Part shown: in pieces, positions 44,513 through 53,575 of the stretch
Numbering within the stretch: the stretch's first letter is position 1
How the letters are laid out: every line of letters begins with the position of its first letter
Assembly (NCBI GenBank): GCA_037176705.1
Contig: CM073886.1
Coordinates: 123,159,001-123,223,000, forward strand
Direction of reading: 5' to 3'
Source of the DNA: Molossus alvarezi
Taxonomy: Eukaryota; Chordata; Mammalia; Chiroptera; Molossidae
DNA length: 64,000 nt
Translations under genes and position numbers: made by a program
The notes under the pieces: generated by a model
Told to the model about the DNA's origin: nothing
Seen by the model: the letters and a program-made list of their open reading frames with translations, nothing else
Database searches by the model: none

Positions 44513-44891
44513 AAACACATCCCTAATGCCCTTCCCTCCATGAAATTCATTCTGATCTCCCATCCAGAGGTCATCTATAACTGCTTGCAATTATTTAACT
44601 GGTTTTGAACATCTTGGCCATTTGTAATTTTGCACCTTGTATAAAATTTGCTTATTTTATCCCATCCAATTTCCACTAGCTTGTAGGCACTTGGAAAGTA
44701 GTCCCTGAATCATGATCATTGTACTTCTCACAGCAACTAGCTCAGTACCACAAACCCAGGTGATGTTCCAAGCAAATATCGGTTGATTGAATTGATGTTC
44801 CAAAGGGTAACCCTAAGATCTCACAGTCAATCAACGATTCTATTGTCTTCACCATGCTATAATAATTGTACTTGCAATAATGATTACATTT
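44513..44891. other. Unassigned DNA between SINEs
   Basis: AT-rich unique sequence. No repeat or gene recognised. Confidence 0.45.
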
Positions 44892-44903
44892 GGGTTTGTT
44901 TTT

Positions 44904-45166
44904 ATTTTTATTATTTATTTATTTTTGTATCCTCACCCGAGGACATTTTTGCAGTTTGTCTTCAGATAAAGTGGGAGGGAGAGGGGGAGGAAGAGAGAGA
45001 GAGAGAAGCATCTATGTGAGAGAGACACATCGACTGGTTGCCACCCACACGGCCCCAACCAGGTCTGGGGACGAACTGAAACTGAGGTACGTGCCCTTAG
45101 TGGGAACAGAACCCAGGATTCTCTGGTCCGCAGGCCGTCTGATCGTTGAGACAAACTGGCCAGGGC
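44904..45166 (-). mobile_element. Ves SINE
   Basis: Minus-strand copy with a T-rich tail, hairpin 'tcctcacccgagga' (44929-44942), (GA)n, 'gtgcccttagtgggaacaga' and 'caaactggccagggc'. TSD 'gggtttgttttt' at 44892-44903 and 45167-45178. Shares most young-subfamily features. Confidence 0.94.
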
Positions 45167-45178
45167 GGGTTTGTTTTT

Positions 45179-45590
45179 TGAAATTAACTGGTTAAATTGC
45201 AAAAAAAAAAAAAAAAGAAGGAAAATCTATCCAGTAACTCCCCAAACTAAATGGAAATAGTTGCACACCCGACGCCCTGCCTTATCCTCACTCATGCATA
45301 CACTTCAAACAGTGCTTGCTACAAACATCTCATGTAAACTTCCCATTGATGGAATGGATACGCTCACTTCGCATAGTGCTGAATGACAGCCTCTGGGCTC
45401 CTGACCCAGGCCTCCTAACTCCCAGTTCCCCACTCCTCCTTGCCTTTCGTTTGAAGTTGGGGTTCTGGCAAGTCAGCGATCCTGATTCTCCAGTCTTTTC
45501 TCCTCACTAACACAGGCCATTAGACATACACACTTTCATGTTGAAGACAAAGGTGCACGTTAACAGATTATTTGTGATTCCTTTGTCATA
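45179..45590. other. Unassigned DNA
   Basis: Contains an A-run near 45200-45216 and otherwise unique sequence. Confidence 0.45.
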
Positions 45591-46464
45591 TGAAGTAAGG
45601 GGAAAGGACCGTTTTATTCCTTTGGCTTCGGGACTGCGGACAATCATGTTCTCAATTTCACAGTTCATCGCGTGTACATTTATTTGATTAGCGCTGGTTT
45701 AGAGACGCACCACGGAGCCTCCCAATAACTTGGCAGTCGCTTGGTGATTGCTTTTCAGCATTGTACTGCCGTGTTCTCCCAAGACTCTGACCAAGGTTTA
45801 GTGAGTTAAAACTGAAGTGCTGCAGGCAGAAATTGAATGCGATCCAGCCACGGCTCAAGTTATTACTTGTCTCCACCTGGTTATTATTTGGATTCTCACT
45901 GGGGCCGCTTCTTGTCTCGGGGGCTGATGCTAGAGGGGCAGAGCCCCCTGCTGGGCCGGGAGGCCAAGAGCAGTAGATGTGCCCTGGCAGAGAGGGGCGA
46001 TTCCCTCCCTCACTGTCCTTGGACTGGCCCCTAAATACCTGAAAAGATAGCCCCAGTGAGCTCCTCTTGTGATCAGCTGAATAGGACTTGGTCCGTGGCC
46101 TGCTGTGCATGCTGGGATTGGAAGGGTACTGGAAATGTCCAGGCATAAATGTCATCCTCTCCACCACACCCTCTGTCTTACGTGATGGTCGATGCCTAAA
46201 TTCCACAAACAGGAAGTCACTTTTTCCTTTCCATCTGGCTTTTGAACCCTGAGATATTCAACACATTGGTTCTGCATCTCTGATCTGATCCAGCCCCCTG
46301 ACCTGATCGGACGCCTCCGCGGCTCTTAAACGCCACCTGACGTGGGCAGAGGACTCAGGCTGCTGCCGGATGTGTAAGTCCTTAGACCATGGCCGTTACT
46401 GCTTTTCCTGTTATGATTATTACTGTTGTTCGATGTGTTCGGTTGGCCAAGTCAGCTAATAATA
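45591..46464. other. Unique DNA, possible conserved non-coding segment
   Basis: 45600-46060 is non-repetitive and of even composition with E-box (cacctg) and homeodomain-like cores (ttgattag). The 172-codon minus-strand frame at 45688-46206 has no recognised domain. Conservation is unknown. Confidence 0.25.
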
Positions 46465-46640
46465 ATGGCTAATTTTTACTGAACACGTACTAATCTTGAA
46501 ATCGGTCTAAGACTCCTACTTCGCTATTTAATCATTGCCCCCACCCTATGGTTCGATTCCTTTTAAGGACAAGGGAATTGAAGGCAGAGACTGAAAGCAC
46601 TTTTTCCAAAGTTAAAGAACCAGAAAGTGAAAAAACCAAA
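46465..46640 (-). mobile_element. MIR SINE relic
   Basis: 'aatggctaatttttactgaa', 'cacgtactaatcttgaaatc', 'ttaatcattgcccccaccct' and 'aaggacaagggaattgaagg' are reverse MIR. Confidence 0.6.
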
Positions 46641-47195
46641 ACTCAACTGCTGGCACCCCTAACAGTGGAGGGTCTGAGGGAGGGGCCGCGAGAGGGTCTG
46701 ACAAATGAGCTGCCTCCTGTTCCGAGGGCTGGGAGACAGAGCCTACCTGGAGAACACTGGAGGGAGTTTGTCTAAACGAACAAACAAACAAAACATTCAA
46801 AGGCTGTGTCAGTGAAGATAACATGGCTCTTTCTCCCCAGACCGTCCAGCACGGGGCAGATGATGTCGGCAGAGCCTGGACACGTATCCCATAAGGCAGA
46901 AGATGCACCAGAAGTGTGTTCTCCACTCTTCCTGGCTCATATCAGAGTCCATGGTAGACGACTCCCCGGGGACATGCTGAGCTTCTGTGCAACCAGCTCC
47001 CAGCCTTGGCCTGCACGCCCCTCCTCTACTGCCGCACTCGGGGCGAGCGACAAAGTCCTGTCTTTGGATCAAGCAACTTTAGAGAGAGTGCTCCTGGTGG
47101 CTCCAGTGAGCAACCTCCAAGGGGAACTTGACTCTCTCCTGCTCTCTGCAGGGTTTCCGTAGGTGCAGTTCTACCCGCGGCTTCAACTTAAGAGT
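46641..47195. other. Unassigned DNA
   Basis: No gene or repeat recognised apart from a short (AAAC)n near 46777-46790. Confidence 0.45.
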
Positions 47196-47211
47196 TGGGA
47201 GACTTCTTTTT

Positions 47212-47454
47212 TTTTTTATCCTCACCCAAGGACATTTTTCCATTTTTTGTTCAGATAGAGCGGGAGGGAGAGAGAGGAAGAGAGAGAGAGAGAAACATCG
47301 ACATGAAGGGACACATAGAGTGGCTGCCACCCGCACGACCAACCAGGGCCGGGGACAAACTGCAACCGAGGTACATGCCCTTAGCGGGAACCGAACCCAG
47401 GTCTCTCTGGACCGCAGGCCGACGCTCTAACCACTGAGCCAAACCGGCCAGGGC
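47212..47454 (-). mobile_element. Ves SINE, young subfamily
   Basis: T-run tail, (GA)n, 'gcccttagcgggaaccgaac', 'ccgcaggccgacgctctaac' and 'aaaccggccagggc'. TSD 'tgggagacttctttttt' at about 47196-47211 and 47455-47470 (one base different). The hairpin is disrupted ('tcctcacccaagga'). Confidence 0.95.
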
Positions 47455-47483
47455 TGGAGACTTCTTTTTTTAAAGAAAACTTG

Positions 47484-47745
47484 TTTCTTTTATTTATTTA
47501 TTTATTTGTTTGTTTGTTTACTTTTTTACTTATTTACTTATTTTCCTTTACTGGTTTTAGAGAGAGAGAAAGTGAGAGGGAGAGAGAGATAGAAACATCG
47601 ATGAAAGAGAATGTCGATTGGCCGCCTCCTGCATGACCCCCTCTGGGGGTCGGGCCCACAACCTGGGCATGTGCCCTGACCAGGAATCAAACCGGTGACC
47701 TCTTGGTGCATGGTCACCACTCAACCACCGAGCCACACCGGCTGG
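47484..47745 (-). mobile_element. Ves SINE, other subfamily
   Basis: A long (TTTA)n(TTTG)n tail, then (GA)n, 'gaaacatcgatgaaagagaa', 'aggaatcaaaccggtgacct' and 'ccgagccacaccggctgg'. It lies directly after the SINE at 47212. No clear TSD. Confidence 0.9.
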
Positions 47746-48170
47746 ATAAGACGTCTTGACGGAAGCATGGAGTGAAGAAAGGACGGAGGTGAGGTGGCCC
47801 AGGCCCAGATCTTACCAACTACCCCCTATCCAGACATGGTGGATAGAACAGTGGTCGTTCAACCACCCAACTTCCTGGCTCTGCAAAGGCACACTCAGCT
47901 CCCAGACTCAGGCTGCAGAAGGGGGTCCAGCCAACCGGTGGTTCTGGGTGGGCTGGAGCCGGGCCGACACCCAGGCATGCAGAATCGGTCACCATCTCTC
48001 CGGTGACCAGCCTGCCTCCTGTTTCTCCCCTTTTCCTCTGCCGCTGTTCTCCTATGCCACCTTTCCGAATTCTCATCACCTTCACCTGCTAGCTACTTCC
48101 CATCATCAACAGTGTGGGCGTGGGGGCCCACATCGCCCATGTTATAACCTGCCGAGTTCCCACATACTGT
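47746..48170. other. Unassigned DNA between SINEs
   Basis: Frame 47756-48220 (154 codons) runs into the next SINE and is not gene-like. Confidence 0.45.
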
Positions 48171-48186
48171 CTAAAATGTTCTGTGA

Positions 48187-48410
48187 GCCCCGCCGGTGTG
48201 GCTCAGTGGTTGAGCGTTGACCCATGCACTAAGAGGTAGCTGGTTTGATTCCCGGTCAGGGCACATGCCCAGGTTGTAGGCCAAATCCCCAGTGGGGGGC
48301 ATGCAGGAGGCGGCCAATCGATGTTCTCTCTCATCAATGTTTCCATCTCTTTCTCCCTCTCCCTTCCTCTGTCTCTCTAATAAATCAATCAAGAAATTAA
48401 AAAAATAAGA
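48187..48410 (+). mobile_element. Ves SINE, other subfamily
   Basis: 'gccccgccggtgtggctcag', B-box 'ggtttgattcccggtcagg', (CT)n, 'aataaatcaatc' tail. Its opposite orientation to the 47484 copy makes an inverted pair about 450 bp apart. A weak TSD 'taaaatgt' flanks it. Confidence 0.9.
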
Positions 48411-48949
48411 ATAAAATGTGCCATGATATGAAATACAAAAGTACGTGAAATCAGTTACATAAATTGTGAAGCCTAGTAACTGTGATGCTATATCGCGCAT
48501 CTTGTTTGTCAAAGCAAATGTATATGTTAGCACCATGTGTGGGGCAGCTGCCCACTCCACTGTCCCATCCCCCACCCCTGGACTGCCAGGGAGAAATCTG
48601 TCCTTTCCCCCCTGTCTGGGCTCCCTCTCCAGCCTTCCCACCCCCCCCCACTCCTATCCACTCCCCCCTCCCACTCCCTTTCTTTCCTCCCTCTGTTCCT
48701 TCCTTCCTCAGACTCTGTCTCATCCCTGGTTCAGAGCTGGGAGGTGATGGCAAAGGGCAATGGCAAACCACAAATTCGAGTAACAGCGACTTCCTCCCTC
48801 CTCCTAACGTTGGCCCAGAGAGCTGGGAGATGCGTGTAAACATTTTCCTCTTCCCACCAGGCGTGCGCATTGTCAGCAGGAAACGGCTCTGCCCCAGGGC
48901 CAGGCCCCGGGAAGCAGAAGCTGTGAGCTGACCTCCTCCGTGATCTACA
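48411..48949. other. Unassigned DNA with pyrimidine patch
   Basis: 48590-48720 is C/T-rich and explains the overlapping frames on both strands. Confidence 0.45.
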
Positions 48950-49440
48950 GCGTCGCAGTGCCCTGCTTTTAGGAGAAAGGTAAATGACAAGAAAGCAAAC
49001 ATGATGCATTTTGAAAGGATACTCCTGTATGGTGACCCATTGCCACAAAAAATGCTGTATAAGAAATAAGCCCAAACTCGTCTCCATGAATAACGGTGTA
49101 TCTTTGCTCACATGGCCACAGGTCAGGCTGGGCTGCGCTTGCGGGTGAGGCTGGCCCAGGTCTACTCCGCGAGGCTTGGATCGGTGAGGTTCTTGGACGT
49201 GTTCTCGTGGAGAGGACAGGGTCCGACTCGCTAAGCACAGTTCGAGCCTCTGTGTGCGGTGTGTCTTCCAGCATCCCGCCGGGCAAACGTGTCCCAGGCC
49301 CAAGCCCAGTGTGAAGGGATCAGGAAGTACACTCTGCTTCTAGTAGGGAGAGCTGCAAAGTCACAGGATAAAGGGGGTGACTGCGGGGAGGAATGAAGAA
49401 TTGGGGTCATTGAATTCGATCTACCACACCCCCGACTCCT
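48950..49440. repeat. Possible ancient interspersed repeat, family unassigned
   Basis: The end 'ggggtcattgaattcgatct' plus 'accaca' matches a recurrent old mammalian repeat terminus ('accattgatttaatctacca'), and 'ccacaggtcaggctgggctg' sits upstream in keeping. Boundaries are uncertain. Confidence 0.4.
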
Positions 49441-49894
49441 GGGACAGAAACTGCGGCATCTAAAGCCATGATAGACAGGACTGGGCTGGAACCTCCACCT
49501 TGGTCAGTTCCAGTGGCACAGAGGCCGGTGAGGCTGAGGCAGTAGTCTGTGCAGGACAGCAGGCCGGGGGGCCCATGGAGAAGGAGCCTTTCCAGCCACA
49601 GCCTTTTCATGAAAAGTTTTCTCTCTGCCCACGAGATGGCGCCCAAGGCCAAGAAGCTCAGACACGCTGGCCCGCTGGGCCCTAGTCACTTCCCAGCGCA
49701 GCTCTGCTGGTGTTCTGGCGGTCCAGGGCAGCCTCGCCTCCGGCTCACACCCGAGGGTCCAGCTGGAACAACTGACCGGTGCTCATTTGGCTTCCAGACA
49801 CCTGCACACCTGGGCCAACCCAGGACTCCCCCTGGAGTTCCCCCATAGGTTTATTACTCTTTTCCCGAACCAAATGAACTTGACCTTGGAAACC
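49441..49894. other. Unassigned DNA
   Basis: No gene recognised. A CTCF-like site at 49629 is listed separately. Confidence 0.45.
49629..49642 (+). promoter_or_regulatory. Candidate CTCF core site
   Basis: 'ccacgagatggcgc' fits CCASYAGRKGGCRS at 13 of 14 positions and includes the informative 'GATGGCGC' part. Plus orientation. Binding is inference. Confidence 0.42.
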
Positions 49895-50020
49895 TGTTTA
49901 GAAACTGCAGAGGTTCCCCAACCCTGAAATGCAGACTTTCGGGATCCGCTCCTGACCCACCGGATGGGACTCTGGGTCTGAATAAGACCCAGGTCACTCC
50001 CATCACGCTGGAATTTGAGA
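49895..50020 (+). mobile_element. Possible MER5A-like relic
   Basis: 'tgtttagaaactgcagaggt', 'tgggactctgggtctgaata' and 'agacccaggtcactcccatc' recall MER5A ('tgttagaaatgcagaatc', 'ctgaatcagaatctg', 'ccaggtgattc'). Weak. Confidence 0.38.
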
Positions 50021-51325
50021 CGCTCGTGAGGGCCACTAGCCCTTATGCCGTGTCCCTGGGGAAAAACAAGGAGGGTGTTTCAGACAGAGGCAGCCACACA
50101 CTTCTGAGCGCAGCAGCATGTCACTGTCCACTCGCACGCGCTGAGGTTTCATCAGAGCGGGCACAGCGGACCTGATTGTTGGTGCCATGCAATCTCTCTC
50201 TTCCATCTCTCTGTCCCCCCACAAGCTTCCATTACTCTCTCTGTCTATCGGAAATGTACCCAAAGCTCCACCATCATATACATACATGATATTTGTTCAA
50301 TCAGGACCCAGCAGGTTACCTTGCAAATGTGTCTGTGAAAAGCACTTTTCGATGTTCAGCTACAGTGCGTGGGAAATTTGTGTCGCACCCATTAGCCCTG
50401 GTAACCAAGAGCTGGTCAGAGTCTGCATCCTGGGACAAGCGCACATCCGCTCACACGCTCACGCTGCAGACGGATGGACAGAATGGATTACGCTCTTCCT
50501 TTTCCTCACCACGTTCACATGACCCCAAACAGCCTGCGTGTTTCTTTAAAGGCTTTGGGATCTCGTTTTTAAAGGAACAACAAAATCTTCTTGATGGTCT
50601 TTGCATTAATTCTCATCTTGTTCTTCCTAAGCCGTTCTGTCCGATGCTCAGCATCTGAGGAATTAGGTTAAATCCCCCTGGAAAGCCCTGGCCTGAGCCA
50701 CCCTTCACCTTTGATTATTCCAAGGGTGGCGACCTCCTTGGTTTCATGTGCCACCAACATAGTGAAATATTACCTAAAGGAAGGAGAGTGACAGAGGGTG
50801 AGAGAGGAACACATAAAATGAGGGCAGATCGATGGGGAGAGGGACGGTGGAAAGGAGGGGAGCAGAGAGCTGGGAGACTCCCCCAGCCCAGCACACTGCG
50901 GTGGCCACGCCCACCTCGCCTCTGGACCTCGCCAGCAGGCCTGCCTCCAGCATGGGGCACCCGCTGGACCTGTGTTAAAGCTTCCCGGGCGTCTTCATGC
51001 CTCGGTTCCCCCGTCATGAAGTTTTCTGCTCCAAACCTCTCCCCTGCCCCCCACCCCCGCATACGACTTTACAAACACACCGTCTCCTCCCTCCCTAATT
51101 CTGCTTTATTTTCCTTTTCAGCCTTACCAACCTCCTGACATCTTACTTGTCATTTTCTTTTTGTCTCATTTGCTGGACCAGAATGTTAGTCCCAGAAGAG
51201 CAGGGACTTTGTTTGGTTCCTGGGGGCTCTCCGCACCCAGGACAGGCTGGTGCACGGCATGGAAGGTGAGGCTCTGGCGAGTGTGTGGAGGGCGGGCCTG
51301 CTCCAGGCGCTCCGCCAACGGCCCA
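50021..51325. other. Unassigned DNA
   Basis: No named repeat or gene. Frames at 50187-50658 and 50715-51138 show no domain. Confidence 0.45.
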
Positions 51326-51472
51326 GCTCACATCCACCTGTGTACCCCCGGAGGCCGGGAAGGCAGGCCTCACGGTGGCTCACATCCACCTGTGTACCCC
51401 CGGAGGCCGGGAAGGCAGGCCTCACGGTGGCTCACATCCACCTGTGTACCCCCGGAGGCCGGGAAGGCAGGT
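51326..51472. repeat. 52-bp minisatellite, about 2.8 copies
   Basis: Units at 51326-51377 and 51378-51429 are identical by eye. The third, 51430-51472, matches the first 42 bases. Each contains 'gtgtacccccggaggccggg'. The identity implies recent duplication or homogenisation. All reading frames across it are repeats of the same short peptide, with no evidence of translation. Confidence 0.97.
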
Positions 51473-51959
51473 CTCCTACTGAGAGAGCCTGCGGCACCAG
51501 GGGCGAGGTGACATGCCCAAGGTCCCTGAGCCCGGGTACTTCCCTGAACATCCACTGACCAGGCTTTCTCCAGTCGGACACCAGTCAACAGCAGCTCTCC
51601 GTCTGCTTTGGCAGAGGAAGACCGAGTGGAAGGCAGCTCCGCCCCCTGAGGCTGCTCCTGTGGAAAGTGGAGGAGGGTTGACAGAGGTGATGTGTCCTGC
51701 TGTCTGCCTCTGGCCGAAACCGTTCGCTCACCCTTGTTCTCAGGTGACCCAAGGTGGACGCAAAGCGAGCTCCAGGTTGGCTGGTTGAACCGCTGGTGCG
51801 GGAGCTGTGTTCCGTGTTTCCTGGGCACTCAGAGGAGCCGAGCGGACAGGACTCCAGTCTTGGGTTCAGCGAACGTGTTCTCATCTCTGTTCCATTCCTA
51901 ATTAGCGGTACGACCTTAGCTCCTTGTTTCAGGCCCCTGCATCTGTTTTCTCCCACGCA
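51473..51959. other. Unassigned DNA
   Basis: No gene or repeat recognised. The minus-strand frame 51370-51828 spans the minisatellite and is not gene-like. Confidence 0.45.
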
Positions 51960-52065
51960 ACGATGATAAGAGTGATAGTAATATAACAGCTCTTGCTAGT
52001 CGCCGGTCCTGTTCTTGGCATTTTCCTGTACATTGCTCGTGTTTGATCCTCTCGGTGAACCACGT
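51960..52065 (-). mobile_element. MIR SINE relic
   Basis: 'aagagtgatagtaatataac', 'agctcttgctagtcgccggt', 'tcctgttcttggcattttcc' and 'tgatcctctcggtgaaccac' are reverse MIR 3' half. Confidence 0.55.
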
Positions 52066-53160
52066 GGGCTTTTCATTAACGCTCTGACTCTGGCCATCCA
52101 AGCACATGGTGGATTTGTACTTCACACCCTCTGGACATCAGGGTGGCCTTGGACTTGTCCGATGACTGACATGTTAGAGGAAGTGACACACGCAGCTTCT
52201 GACCACTCTCAGTTTGTGCACACAGCCCTCGTCCCCACCCCCAAGCCTCTCTGTCCCATGGCAACCTTCGCTGTCCCCCCAGGTCATTTGGGCGTCCAGG
52301 TCACAGAGTGTGGACAGCGGAGAGCAGAGCCCCTGGGCGACCCTCACGGAGCATAAGTATTCAACATGCCTACTGGTTTTATTTGTTTGTTCGTTCTGCT
52401 GTTTTTTTAAGCCACTGAGTTTTGGGGCTATTTGTTATTGAAGCATCAGCTAGCCTCGCACATAGCCATTAAGGTGCTCTTCAAGTCAAATTTTAGAGTT
52501 TCCAGAATAAAACGCCTTCCTCCGCAGGATCTTCGAGACTGTCCTTGTCATGGGGAGGGGGGACCAGCGGTGTGGAGAAAGGACAGGGAGAGGGGAGAGG
52601 CAGGGTTCTTCTGAGTGAAGATGACAAAACCGCGGTTGGCCCTGTTGTTTCAGTCATAGTTTTAGGCGATCTTATCCCCAAAGTCTGCTCCTGTGGCCAC
52701 TTAAAAACCCCGTCACTGGGTGAGGTGCTAAAAGGTCTTAGGAGAATGAGTGTCCATGCAGATGCATTCGGGCTGTGGTTTTAGGAAGGGCGGGTAGCAC
52801 AGTAAGTTATTAGCCACGCAAATAAAAAACCAGTGCATCAAGTTTCATCCCCCGAAAGGTAGGTGGATGAGGCCTGCGGGAGATACATTCTGAACAGGTG
52901 TAAAAGGCAAGGTTCGTGCGTGGCTATTTCCTGGAAGTGGTGATCCCAGACACCCAGCGCCCAAGGCCCCAGGGTTGAGGAACGACTGAGGAGGAGACAG
53001 ACATAAATGTTAGTCACTTTCAGACCGTTTGAAATGTCAGTCAGACCCAGGATTGGTATGATTTTTAAGTTTAAGAAAGTGAAAGAGAGAGATTGGGCAT
53101 TTCATCTTGTTTGTCGATTCTATTTTAGAAAGATTCAACTTGGCACCAATAAAAGATGAG
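52066..53160. other. Unassigned DNA
   Basis: No recognised gene or repeat. Confidence 0.45.
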
Positions 53161-53162
53161 GG

Positions 53163-53302
53163 AGCCCTGGCCGGTGTGGCTCAGTTGGTTGACTGTCATC
53201 CTGTGTACCGAGAGGTCACCGGTTCGGTTCCGGTCAGGGCACATGCAATCAATATTTTGTTCTCTCCTTCTAAAATCAATGAAAATATATATATATTTTT
53301 TG
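53163..53302 (+). mobile_element. Ves SINE with internal deletion
   Basis: Head 'agccctggccggtgtggctc' and B-box part intact. Then 'gtcagggcacatgc' is joined directly to 'aatcaatattttg', so the middle (about 40-50 bp in related copies) is missing. Ends in an A/T tail. Only 140 bp long. Confidence 0.9.
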
Positions 53303-53409
53303 AGAGAAAGGTGATCCATGGGATCTAAGGTGTAGGTGGCCTTTTGTGTGACCAACAAAGCCGAAGCCAAATGGCAGCCACAGAAGAGGCCCCGGGCCTG
53401 AGCAGTGGA

Positions 53410-53575
53410 TGAGCCATGAGACCATGTGAGCCGCTGCCCTGATCCCACGACAGCAGCAGCGAGCACTGAAGGGCCGCTCCGGGGACCCCGGTCTCCTGCG
53501 AGGCCCCGGCCCCCACGCTGCCGCCCTGGGGACTGCCCACCTGTCGGGCACACGGGCGCCGGCAGAGTGCGTGGT
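53410..53575. other. Short CpG-rich patch
   Basis: About 15 CpGs in roughly 150 bp at about 73% G+C by my count. It is below the usual 200-bp CpG-island length. No TSS, TATA or exon can be supported. It might be an unannotated promoter or chance. Confidence 0.35.

Noticed and set aside
48731..49303. 190-codon minus-strand frame
   Set aside because: Overlaps a probable old repeat; no domain recognised.
51326..51472. CRISPR-like repeat array
   Set aside because: Unbroken tandem repeats with no spacers, in mammalian DNA: a minisatellite.
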